Origin: Pelagirhabdus alkalitolerans
GTDB taxonomy: Bacteria; Bacillota; Bacilli; Bacillales; Amphibacillaceae
Assembly (NCBI RefSeq): GCF_900096905.1
Contig: NZ_FMYI01000011.1
Coordinates: forward strand, 1-63,629
Reading direction: 5' to 3'
Length of the DNA: 63,629 nt
A program made the position numbers and the translations under genes. Position 1 is the stretch's first letter. The number at the start of each line of letters is the position of its first letter. Shown here piece after piece: positions 52,268 through 60,665 of the stretch. Below the pieces are notes generated by a model that was not told where the DNA came from, made no database searches, and saw nothing but the letters and a program-made list of their open reading frames with translations.

Positions 52268-53083
52268 TTATACTTGAATGATTCCTTCGTCAATCAGTTC
52301 ATCAAGTGTATAGTCAACAACGCGTTCTTGTTCTGGAAGTTCTATCTGGATGATTCGTTCTAAAATATTAAGACCCACGACTTTACCTTTACCAATTGGT
52401 GTGTTAATCGATTGCCCTAAATCCGGGAGTTCTTTTTTCGCTTGTTCATATTCATCATTTTCGTATTTTAAGCAACACATCAATCGACCGCATAGACCTG
52501 ATATTTTTGCCGGGTTCAGCGATAAATTCTGATCTTTCGCCATCTTAATCGATACAGGCTGAAAATCCCCCAAAAATGTTGAACAACACAACATACGCCC
52601 ACAAGGACCAATGCCTCCAAGTAATTTTGCTTCGTCTCGCACACCGATCTGACGCAACTCAATTCGCGTTTTAAAAATAGAAGCTAAGTCTTTCACTAAA
52701 TTTCTAAAATCAACACGACCATCAGCTGTAAAATAGAAAATAACTTTATTTCGATCAAAAGTATACTCAACATCCACTAGATTCATATCGAGTTTGTGCT
52801 CTTTAATCTTTTGATCACACACACGATAAGCTTCTGTCGCATTCTCCTTATTTTCTGTAACCGTCAGTTTATCTTTCGTTGTCGCAAGTCGAATCACTTT
52901 TTTGAGCGGTAAAACAACATCTTCCTCATCGACTTTCTTCTTTCCGACAACGGCCTTACCAAACTCTATCCCTCTTGCTGTTTCAACGACAACATATTGA
53001 TCCTTTTCAATATCCAGTTGACTCGGATCAAAATAATATATTTTACCCGCTTTTTTAAAGCGAACACCTACTACTTCTACCAT
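52268..53083 (-). CDS. ricT: RicT (YaaT), PSP1-domain protein of the Ric/Y-complex
   Basis: Works with RicA and RicF to guide RNase Y and affect the phosphorelay. The PSP1 domain has GPCGRMLCCSTFLGDF and ISGLCGRLMCCLKYE, whose cysteines coordinate Fe-S clusters in the complex. It has 271 residues, directly after holB. Confidence 0.95.
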   Translation of the reverse strand: MVEVVGVRFKKAGKIYYFDPSQLDIEKDQYVVVETARGIEFGKAVVGKKKVDEEDVVLPLKKVIRLATTKDKLTVTENKENATEAYRVCDQKIKEHKLDMNLVDVEYTFDRNKVIFYFTADGRVDFRNLVKDLASIFKTRIELRQIGVRDEAKLLGGIGPCGRMLCCSTFLGDFQPVSIKMAKDQNLSLNPAKISGLCGRLMCCLKYENDEYEQAKKELPDLGQSINTPIGKGKVVGLNILERIIQIELPEQERVVDYTLDELIDEGIIQV

Positions 53084-53089
53084 CTATTG

Positions 53090-54076
53090 TCACCTCTGCA
53101 TCTGCAGTGTTAATTCTTCCATCACTAATGTCGGATGAACGTTTTGTAATAACTCTCTTTTTGCGTTCATAATTTGTGCTAAAATGTGCGTTGCATCTTG
53201 ACGTGAATAATGCCATAAACATGCATTGACATCTTCTTGATTCGCTTTAAAAACCAATGCATCTTCATTTTCAACATGCAAATAAATAATATCTTTAAAC
53301 CATAACAACAATAAATCTAAACCTCTATCTAATTGATCTCGATCTTTAAAATGATCGAGCCAGTTTTTTTCTATAAATAATAACGCTTCATCCTGATTAG
53401 CGCGAAGTATACTCATCAATTGTACCACTAATTTTCTCGCTTGCGCAAACCACTCATCCTGATCTAACTCTCGCGCTTTCGTTAGATCATTCGTCACGAT
53501 TGAAAAGAGACGTGCATTATCAGCTGTCATCCCTTCTTCAATCAATACTCGTTCAATTTCCATATGTGACAAAGGACGAAGCGAAATCACTTGCGTTCTT
53601 GATAAAATCGTATCTAAAATACCGTAGCTATTTTCAGTTAACAAAATAGCCGTCGTCTTTTCACCAGGTTCTTCTAAAAACTTCAGCAATCGATTCGCCG
53701 CATTTGTTGTCATACGATCCGCTTCTGAAATAACATAGACTTTCTCATTTGATTCAACACCAGCATAAGTGAATTCTTTTTTTAATGTTGCAACCTGCTC
53801 TGTTTTAATCGATAACCCGTCCGGTTCAATCCAATGCATATTCGGATGATTCCCTGAGTCAATTCTATGACAATCCGCACATGCCTGACACGGATTAGCG
53901 TCGCGCGTGTACCTGCAAACAATACTTTTCGTTAATAATTTGGCAATTTCTCGACTGTTTGTACCCGCGTCACCTTGGATTAAGTATGCATGTGCCACTC
54001 GATCTTGCTTGATCATTTGCGTCAACATTTTACTAGCAACGGGTTGAGTTTCACTTATTTGTTGCCAATTCACCAT
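53090..54076 (-). CDS. holB: DNA polymerase III delta' subunit
   Basis: Clamp-loader subunit. AAA+ fold with a degenerate P-loop (IQGDAGTNSREIAK), zinc cysteines CRYTRDANPCQACADC near 55, and ISEADRMTTNAANRLLKFLEE. The lost ATP site is normal for delta'. Start is ATG 54076, 6 nt after CAGGTG; the GTG at 54085 lies inside the ribosome binding site. It has 328 residues. Confidence 0.94.
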   Translation of the reverse strand: MVNWQQISETQPVASKMLTQMIKQDRVAHAYLIQGDAGTNSREIAKLLTKSIVCRYTRDANPCQACADCHRIDSGNHPNMHWIEPDGLSIKTEQVATLKKEFTYAGVESNEKVYVISEADRMTTNAANRLLKFLEEPGEKTTAILLTENSYGILDTILSRTQVISLRPLSHMEIERVLIEEGMTADNARLFSIVTNDLTKARELDQDEWFAQARKLVVQLMSILRANQDEALLFIEKNWLDHFKDRDQLDRGLDLLLLWFKDIIYLHVENEDALVFKANQEDVNACLWHYSRQDATHILAQIMNAKRELLQNVHPTLVMEELTLQMQR

Positions 54077-54104
54077 TATTTTCACCTGACTTCATCTATG
54101 CTCT

Positions 54105-54140
54105 AAAAAAGAGTGACACCAACTATTAATGGTCACTCTA
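54105..54140 (-). terminator. yaaR terminator
   Basis: AGAGTGAC / GTCACTCT stem followed by six T residues on the minus strand, between yaaR and holB. Confidence 0.85.
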
Positions 54141-54167
54141 ATCTTTAGTTACATAACATTATTGAAT

Positions 54168-54608
54168 TTATGAGTATAAATTAATTAATAATCCTTTAAT
54201 CTCACCAATCACATCTAATAAATCAATCGACTTCTTCTCCTGATCTAAAATACGTTCAGTTAATGTGACCAATTGTTCATCAATTTGTTTGACGATCGTC
54301 AATTTACGATTATTCCCGTTAAAATTAAAGCTGTGTGTATGAGATAAATCGAGACCAAACCCAACCGCTTCCTTAACAAAGTCTTTCACTAATCGCTTAT
54401 ACTTGGCAAGGTCACGAATCGTACGATAACGGACGACTTTCTCACCTTGGGAAGTAATGCCCTTCATCAATTTTTCCAATTCATATGACTGCATCTTGGC
54501 TGCTTGTGTCATCACCATTGAATCAAACGATACCCCTTTTTGAGGCTGGGTAGGTTGATTTAATTTGGTTGGATCCACTTGCGAGCGCATATCCTTGTTA
54601 ATTTTCAC
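54168..54608 (-). CDS. yaaR: DUF327 protein YaaR
   Basis: Protein of 146 residues of unknown function, conserved between darA and holB in Bacilli. Family blocks RYRTIRDLAKYKRLVKDFVKEA and IVKQIDEQLVTLTERIL. Start is GTG, 9 nt after AAGGGGA. Mostly helical. Confidence 0.88.
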   Translation of the reverse strand: MKINKDMRSQVDPTKLNQPTQPQKGVSFDSMVMTQAAKMQSYELEKLMKGITSQGEKVVRYRTIRDLAKYKRLVKDFVKEAVGFGLDLSHTHSFNFNGNNRKLTIVKQIDEQLVTLTERILDQEKKSIDLLDVIGEIKGLLINLYS

Positions 54609-54632
54609 AACAACCGTCCCCTTTTATCATCG

Positions 54633-54962
54633 TTAAAACTGAAAGAAACTTTCAACTGGCACCACAAATACAGTAGCTCCTCCGACTTCTATATTAATAG
54701 GTTGAGGTATATAAGAATCCGCACTGCCACCCATTGGTGAGATCGGTGCCACCATTTGCTCACGTTGCGATGAATTTTTCTTAATAATCTCTAAAGCATC
54801 ATCAACATTTTCATCCTCACAACCGATCATAAGTGTTGTATTGCCTTCTTTTAAAAAACCACCTGTTGTTGAGAGCTTGGTTGTTTTGAAATTTTGATCA
54901 CTTAACGCATCCACTAACCGATGACTATCTTTATCCTCAACCACCGCTATAACTAACTTCAT
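54633..54962 (-). CDS. darA: cyclic di-AMP receptor DarA (PstA/YaaQ)
   Basis: PII-like c-di-AMP binding protein of 109 residues. MKLVIAVVEDKDSHRLVDAL, the loop TTGGFLKEGNTTLMIG and the C-terminal GGATVFVVPVESFFQF match the family. The start at 54962 follows GAGGAGG; the longer frame overlaps tmk. Output of the receptor is not known. Confidence 0.94.
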   Translation of the reverse strand: MKLVIAVVEDKDSHRLVDALSDQNFKTTKLSTTGGFLKEGNTTLMIGCEDENVDDALEIIKKNSSQREQMVAPISPMGGSADSYIPQPINIEVGGATVFVVPVESFFQF

Positions 54963-54984
54963 GAATTCCGCCTCCTCAATTGAT

Positions 54985-55617
54985 TTATTTCTTAGAAATG
55001 TGATCAACAATACGCCGATATGCCGTTTCTACCACTTTTTCTAACTTTTCATTCGCATCAAGCACTTCAATTCTTGATGGAAATAGCTTCTGAACCTGTT
55101 GGTACCCCTCATAAACCGCTTCATGAAATTCAATTTCTTCCTCATCTAGACGGTTCTTCTCACGATGCTTGCTATTCATAATGCGCGCTAATCCGATTTC
55201 TGGTGGGAGATCGAAAAATAGCGTCAAACTCGGCATCAGATTTTCAATTGCAAATTCATTTATGTTATAAATATCATCCATTCCTATTCCTCTTGCATAG
55301 CCCTGATACGCGAGACTACTATCAATAAAACGATCACACAATACAACCTTACCTTCTGTTAGTGCAGGCTCTACTTTCTCAACTAAATGCTGTCTTCTTG
55401 CTGCTGCATAAAGTAATGCTTCTGTTCGTGCGTCCATCGATTTATGTTCTCGATTTAAAATAACGTTCCTTATATCTTCTGCGATCGGTATACCACCCGG
55501 CTCACGTGTTGTGATGACCGAATAACCCGCTTCTTTTAATTGATTGGCAACACGAGATAATACCGTTGTTTTACCGGCACCCTCTCCACCTTCAAATGTT
55601 ATAAAAAAACCAGCCAA
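54985..55617 (-). CDS. tmk: thymidylate kinase
   Basis: Phosphorylates dTMP. P-loop FEGGEGAGKTTVL, DRFIDSSLAYQGYARGIG, and lid region with RIMNSKHREKNRLDEE. It has 210 residues. First gene of the tmk-darA-yaaR-holB series here; the genes that precede it in B. subtilis are replaced by a transporter operon. Confidence 0.96.
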   Translation of the reverse strand: MAGFFITFEGGEGAGKTTVLSRVANQLKEAGYSVITTREPGGIPIAEDIRNVILNREHKSMDARTEALLYAAARRQHLVEKVEPALTEGKVVLCDRFIDSSLAYQGYARGIGMDDIYNINEFAIENLMPSLTLFFDLPPEIGLARIMNSKHREKNRLDEEEIEFHEAVYEGYQQVQKLFPSRIEVLDANEKLEKVVETAYRRIVDHISKK

Positions 55618-55696
55618 CGTCTATTCTCCTTCGTGTAACTCACTTAATAAACTGTCATACTTACCCTTAGTATAGCACGTTTAAACCAAAATCTCA

Positions 55697-56563
55697 TTAT
55701 TCCCCGCCCTTCTTTTCATTAAAATGTAGATGAATCATTTCACCCAATTGACGAATCGATAAAATAATGAAAAAAATTAACAACGCGGCCGGTAACCATA
55801 GCCACCAATAATATTCAAGGTTAGACGGGCTTTGAGCATAGCTAAGAAGTGTACCTAAGCTTGGCGCATCAGGTGGAAATCCAAACCCCAAAAATGATAA
55901 TCCCGATTCCAGTCCCATATTAAGTGCTAAATTCAACGTCATACTCACAATCCATACAGACATAACGTTAGGTAATAATTGCTTTGTCATGATTTTAAAA
56001 GCAGGTGTCCCTAACGTTTTTGAAGCCTGAATGTACATCATCTCTTTTTCTTTTAATACTTGGGCACGCACGACACGCGCAATTGGCATCCATAAAAAAA
56101 CAGTCATCACAATAGAGAAGCTTAAAACATTATATGTCGGAACAAGTGCGACAAATACAATCACAATCATAATAAAAGGCAATGTTTGAAAGAAATCGAT
56201 GATACGCATCATCACATAATCAATTCGTCCCCCCATATAACCTGATAAAAGACCAAATACACCACCGATTACGCCACTTAAGATTGTGACAAGAAACGCA
56301 ACAGCTAATGAATGACGTGTCCCTAATACCAGTTGATTAAAAACATCGCGTCCACCATGATCTGTCCCTAACCAGTACTGAGCTGAAGGAGGTTCAGTTA
56401 TGCGAGTAAGGTCAACACGCATCAATTGACTGGTATCTATAAAAAAAGCACCGATCAAAGAAACACCACTAATAAATAGAAGAAACCATAACGAAACATA
56501 AGCCCCTCGATTATTAGAGAAAAGCATTTGAAAATTTGTTTTCTTCTCACCTCGTCCTCGCAT
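55697..56563 (-). CDS. peptide-type ABC transporter permease (OppC/DppC family)
   Basis: Protein of 288 residues with six helices. N-terminal OppC_N segment, the WLGTDHGGRDVFNQLVLGTR motif and the EAA loop ASKTLGTPAFKIMTKQLLPN. It is the last gene of a three-gene operon. Substrate could be peptides or metals; no binding protein is encoded with it. Confidence 0.88.
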   Translation of the reverse strand: MRGRGEKKTNFQMLFSNNRGAYVSLWFLLFISGVSLIGAFFIDTSQLMRVDLTRITEPPSAQYWLGTDHGGRDVFNQLVLGTRHSLAVAFLVTILSGVIGGVFGLLSGYMGGRIDYVMMRIIDFFQTLPFIMIVIVFVALVPTYNVLSFSIVMTVFLWMPIARVVRAQVLKEKEMMYIQASKTLGTPAFKIMTKQLLPNVMSVWIVSMTLNLALNMGLESGLSFLGFGFPPDAPSLGTLLSYAQSPSNLEYYWWLWLPAALLIFFIILSIRQLGEMIHLHFNEKKGGE

Positions 56564-56578
56564 ATCATCACTCCTTCG

Positions 56579-57544
56579 TTACCTCACCTGAATACGTGGG
56601 TCTAATTTATACAATAAAAGATCGGATAAAAATGAACCGATAATAGTCGTTAAACCAAACAATAGAACAATAGCGACAACGACAGTGAAATCACGTTGCA
56701 TAATCGATTCGATAAAAAGAGACCCCATGCCTGGGTAACTATAAATTGTCTCAATAAAAATCGTCCCACTAATTAAACGTGTTAACTCTAAACCAAAAAA
56801 AGAAGCAATGGGAATTAACGACGGTTTTAACACGTGACGATGATAAATAGCGGACTGCTTAACTCCTTTTACTCTTGCTGTTTGAATAAAGGGCTGTTGT
56901 TTAGTACGAATCACTTCGGATCTTAAGTAATGAATCAAGCTAACTGAACTAATAAGCGCAATTGAAAGAGCTGGTAAAAATAAGTGATGGATGCGAGAAG
57001 CATAATAAGCTAAACTGCCTACTTCTAAGTTGACATCGACACTCCCACTTGTTGGGAACCAACCTAATTTAAATCCGAATAAAAAGAGCATTAATAGACC
57101 CAAAATATAAAGAGGCATCGCAAGCCCTAAATTTGTATAGCGAACAATCCACCGCTCGATCCATGTCTTCTGAAAACGGCCGCTCCACACACCTAAAGGA
57201 ATAGCAATTATGTATGTCAAAATCAGTGTCACAGTACCTAAATATAATGAATTAAAAAGTCGTGATCGAATCAATTGCGTAACAGCTACTTGGTACTGGA
57301 AAGATTGGCCTAAGTCACCTTCTGTCACGAGCCGGTTTAACCAATCGAAATATTGAACATACCAAGGATTATTTAATCCTAAACGTATGCGTTGTGTTTC
57401 AATCATCTCTGAATCAAGATTCGGATCAATCCAACCCGTCAAAGCATCTCCCGGCATAAAACGTGCTAACCAAAAAACAATCATGCTTAAAAAAAAGAGT
57501 TGCGGTATTAAATAGACGAATCGCCGAATAAAAAGTCGCCACAT
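56579..57544 (-). CDS. peptide-type ABC transporter permease (OppB/DppB family)
   Basis: Protein of 321 residues with six helices. N terminus RRFVYLIPQLFFLSMIVFWL and RLGLNNPWYVQYFDWL are typical; EAA loop TARVKGVKQSAIYHRHVLKPS; late FIETIYSYPGMGSLFIESI. Spaced 15 bp from the OppC-like gene. Confidence 0.88.
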   Translation of the reverse strand: MWRLFIRRFVYLIPQLFFLSMIVFWLARFMPGDALTGWIDPNLDSEMIETQRIRLGLNNPWYVQYFDWLNRLVTEGDLGQSFQYQVAVTQLIRSRLFNSLYLGTVTLILTYIIAIPLGVWSGRFQKTWIERWIVRYTNLGLAMPLYILGLLMLFLFGFKLGWFPTSGSVDVNLEVGSLAYYASRIHHLFLPALSIALISSVSLIHYLRSEVIRTKQQPFIQTARVKGVKQSAIYHRHVLKPSLIPIASFFGLELTRLISGTIFIETIYSYPGMGSLFIESIMQRDFTVVVAIVLLFGLTTIIGSFLSDLLLYKLDPRIQVR

Positions 57545-57568
57545 GTATGATCACTACTTTCCTCAACC

Positions 57569-58351
57569 TTAATCAATCGAAGGAATTGATTTTATCAATG
57601 TTTTTGTATAATCGTGCTTTGGTGATTTAAACAGCTGATGGGCTGATTGCTCTTCTATCAATTGACCATCATATAACACACCGATGTGATCCGCCATATA
57701 ACTGACAACAGACAAATCATGACTGATAAATAAATAACTAATGTTCATCTCTTGTTGAATCATTTTCATATAATTTAAAATACGTGCTTGCGTTGATGTA
57801 TCTAATGATGATGTCGGCTCATCAGCGATGATCAATTTGGGGTTTAAAGCGAGTGCACGAGCAATCGCAATTCGCTGTCTCTCTCCACCAGAAAATTCGT
57901 GCGGGTAACGATATAAAACATCATCACGCATACCCACTTTTTCTAACAACTCACTCACACGTTCGACAAGTTGGTCAAAGGTTTTAGTTTCATAATTTAC
58001 AATCGGTTCACTAATAATATCGATCACTTTCTTCTTTGGATTAAGCGACCCATAAGCATCTTGGAAAATGATCTGAATATCTTTATTAATTTCAACACAA
58101 TCTTGACGTGTTCGGTTCAGCTTTTGACCATTAAAAACGATCTCTCCTGAAGCAATCGGACATAAGCCGATTAAGCTATGGGCAACTGTGGACTTACCTG
58201 AACCAGACTCCCCAACTAACCCATAAGTTTTTCCTTTTTCAATCGAAAATGACACATTAGACACGGCATAATTAACGGGCGTTTGTTTAAATAAATGAAT
58301 ACCTTTTTGATCATAGGTTACATTTAACTTTTTTACATCAAGAACGTTCAA
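57569..58351 (-). CDS. peptide-type ABC transporter ATP-binding protein (OppF-like)
   Basis: Walker A GESGSGKST near 45, Q-loop IIFQDAYGSLNPKK (typical of OppF), signature FSGGERQRIAIAR and Walker B LIIADEPTSSLD. The start is TTG 58351, 6 nt after AGGAGGG; the longer frame would begin with a TTG upstream of the ribosome binding site. It has 260 residues. It is the first gene; OppD and OppA partners are absent. Confidence 0.87.
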   Translation of the reverse strand: MNVLDVKKLNVTYDQKGIHLFKQTPVNYAVSNVSFSIEKGKTYGLVGESGSGKSTVAHSLIGLCPIASGEIVFNGQKLNRTRQDCVEINKDIQIIFQDAYGSLNPKKKVIDIISEPIVNYETKTFDQLVERVSELLEKVGMRDDVLYRYPHEFSGGERQRIAIARALALNPKLIIADEPTSSLDTSTQARILNYMKMIQQEMNISYLFISHDLSVVSYMADHIGVLYDGQLIEEQSAHQLFKSPKHDYTKTLIKSIPSID

Positions 58352-58459
58352 GAAACACCCTCCTATCAATTTATTTTAATCATACAACATTAAAGCTTTT
58401 CATCCAATATAATACTTGATTTATCAACATTTTCACTTTTCACACCTAAAAGTATGTGA

Positions 58460-58465
58460 TATAAT
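58460..58465 (+). promoter_or_regulatory. extended -10 promoter of the iron transporter operon
   Basis: TGATATAAT gives an extended -10 (TGnTATAAT, hexamer 58460-58465). The -35 region is poor. Confidence 0.65.
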
Positions 58466-58478
58466 TAACGAACAACAG

Positions 58479-58493
58479 TGATAATGATTATCA
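58479..58493 (+). promoter_or_regulatory. Fur box
   Basis: TGATAATGATTATCA is a perfect 7-1-7 Fur box. It covers about +8 to +22 from the predicted start point, so Fe-Fur binding would block transcription of the downstream operon. Confidence 0.92.
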
Positions 58494-58517
58494 ATGATAA
58501 AATAAGGAGCGATACAT

Positions 58518-59579
58518 GTGAGTTTTATTCAACTAGAGCAACTGACAAAACAATTCCATCGTAGCAATCAACCAGCTGTAGACGCTCTGGATTTATCCAT
58601 TCATAAAGGAGAAATCATCACGCTTTTAGGACCTAGTGGTTGTGGCAAAACAACAACACTTCGTATGTTAGCTGGTTTTGAAAAACCGAGCTCTGGCGTC
58701 ATTAAAATTGGCGACCAGGTGCTTCATGATCAAACACATTCAACACCTCCTGAGAAACGTGGCATTGGTATGGTCTTTCAAGATTATGCACTATTTCCAC
58801 ACTTAACGATCGAGAAGAATGTGATGTTTGGTTTAAATAGATGGCGAATTAGAGAACGCAAAAAACGTGCTAAGGAAGTATTAGAGCTTGTCGGATTGTA
58901 TGATTATAAAGATCGCTATCCGAACGCACTATCCGGTGGTCAACAACAACGGATTGCACTTGCTCGTGCACTTGCACCGAAACCACACGTCGTTCTATTA
59001 GATGAACCGTTTAGTAATCTGGATGCAGGATTGCGTGAAAAAATGCGTCATGACATTGCCTATATTTTAAAAGAGGCAAATGCAACAGCTGTGATCGTTA
59101 GTCATGATCAAAAAGATGCCTTTGCTGTATCCGATCGTGTCGTCGTTATGAATGAAGGTGTGATACAACAAATCGCAACACCACGTGATATGTATCGTTG
59201 TCCAAGAAACTGTTTTGTGGCTCAATTTGTTGGTAAGACAAACTTACTTTCAGGAACCATGGAGTCTGATAAAAAACACGTCACGACTCACATTGGACGC
59301 GTATGCCTATCAGAAGTTACCGATCATATAGAAGAGCAAGTAAGCTTGTCAGTACGTCCAGAAGGTTGTGTCATTACAGAAAATGGGCAAGGTAGATACT
59401 CTGGTATTGTTGAAAGAGTCATGTATAGTGGCGAATATCAAGAACTCTATGTACGCCTCTCAGAACAAGAACACAGTCAACCGATGGTCATTTATGCACC
59501 TGTTGAACAAGATATTGTGATCGACCAAGAGCTTTCGTTTAATATCAAACCAGAGCTTGTCTCGTTGGTTGAACATTAA
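58518..59579 (+). CDS. ferric iron ABC transporter ATP-binding protein (FbpC-like)
   Basis: Protein of 353 residues: Walker A GPSGCGKTT, Q-loop MVFQDYALFPHLTIEKN, signature LSGGQQQRIALAR, Walker B VVLLDEPFSNLD and a C-terminal TOBE domain (about 280-350). Start is GTG 58518, 8 nt after AAGGAG; the overlapping ATG at 58516 runs into a stop. First gene of a Fur-box operon. Confidence 0.9.
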   Translation: MSFIQLEQLTKQFHRSNQPAVDALDLSIHKGEIITLLGPSGCGKTTTLRMLAGFEKPSSGVIKIGDQVLHDQTHSTPPEKRGIGMVFQDYALFPHLTIEKNVMFGLNRWRIRERKKRAKEVLELVGLYDYKDRYPNALSGGQQQRIALARALAPKPHVVLLDEPFSNLDAGLREKMRHDIAYILKEANATAVIVSHDQKDAFAVSDRVVVMNEGVIQQIATPRDMYRCPRNCFVAQFVGKTNLLSGTMESDKKHVTTHIGRVCLSEVTDHIEEQVSLSVRPEGCVITENGQGRYSGIVERVMYSGEYQELYVRLSEQEHSQPMVIYAPVEQDIVIDQELSFNIKPELVSLVEH

Positions 59580-59594
59580 GGGGGGAAATTATCT

Positions 59595-60641
59595 ATGAAA
59601 TTAAATAAATTAATTGTTCTAGTAGGGATGATTTCGACACTTATGCTAATCGCAGGGTGTGGAGCGGACGAGCAAGACGAAATCGTTATTTATTCTGCTC
59701 GAAACGAGCAATTTGTCCAAGACCTATTAGATCAATTTGAAGAAGATACAGATATTGAAGTAACAGCTCTTCATGGAGCTGAGCCACTTCAGATCATGGA
59801 AGAACGTGAGAATGTACAAGCAGATGTGTACATTTCAAATGATTTAGGTGCTTTAGGTTACCTTGATCAAGAAGGCCTTTTACAAGGTCATGATTTTGAA
59901 GGAATTGATTCAATACCTTCTGATTTCAGAGCAAGTGACAACGCTTATTTTGCGATTTCTGCAAGAGCAAGAGGCTTCATATATAATGAAGACTTAATCG
60001 ATCGTGAAGATATGCCAACATCAGCAGAGGATTTATTTGATCCTGAGTGGGCAGATGTTGAAAATGGCTATGCCATTACACGTGGCGGTAACGGAGGTAT
60101 GATTGGTCATGTATCAGCTCTTCGGTATGAATGGGGAGATGAGCGAACAGCGGAATGGATCGATAGCATTCAAACAAATGCCGCAGGAATTTTTGAGGGC
60201 CATGGTGATATTCGTCGTGCTGTTGGTGAAGGTCAACATGCATTTGGATTAGTTAATAACTATTACTTCCACCAACAACTATTAGAACCGGATAATAACG
60301 ATGTTGGGTTTATCTATTTAGACCAAGATGAAGATGACATGGGAGCTGTTGCGAATGCTGCGGGCGCTGGTTTAGTCAACGGCGGCCCTAACCCAGAAAA
60401 CGGGATTGCATTTATGGAATGGCTACTAGAGCCTGAAAACCAAGTCCAATTTGTAGGGGAATCACTCGAACTTCTTATCAACGCTGAATATGGCGCTTCA
60501 TATCCTGAAGAAGTTGAACCGCATATCGTTCCATTTGATGAGTTACACGTTCAAGATATGCCAATCACAGAGCTAGGGAATTATTTCGAAGATACACGAG
60601 CACTCATTGAAGACTCTGGTCTTGATTTAGAGTTAAGATAA
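59595..60641 (+). CDS. ferric iron-binding lipoprotein (FbpA/FutA-like)
   Basis: Substrate-binding lipoprotein of 348 residues. The signal ends at LIAGC (Cys 22). IVIYSARNEQFVQDLLDQFEE opens the mature domain, as in iron-binding family 1 proteins; YYFHQQLL and other tyrosines are candidate iron ligands. Fur box and neighbours favour iron. Confidence 0.88.
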   Translation: MKLNKLIVLVGMISTLMLIAGCGADEQDEIVIYSARNEQFVQDLLDQFEEDTDIEVTALHGAEPLQIMEERENVQADVYISNDLGALGYLDQEGLLQGHDFEGIDSIPSDFRASDNAYFAISARARGFIYNEDLIDREDMPTSAEDLFDPEWADVENGYAITRGGNGGMIGHVSALRYEWGDERTAEWIDSIQTNAAGIFEGHGDIRRAVGEGQHAFGLVNNYYFHQQLLEPDNNDVGFIYLDQDEDDMGAVANAAGAGLVNGGPNPENGIAFMEWLLEPENQVQFVGESLELLINAEYGASYPEEVEPHIVPFDELHVQDMPITELGNYFEDTRALIEDSGLDLELR

Positions 60642-60665
60642 TAATGTAAGAAGGAGCTTTACTTT

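Noticed and set aside
53090..54076. HolB as a broken clamp-loader ATPase because of its degenerate P-loop
   Set aside because: Loss of the ATP-binding loop is the normal state of delta' subunits.
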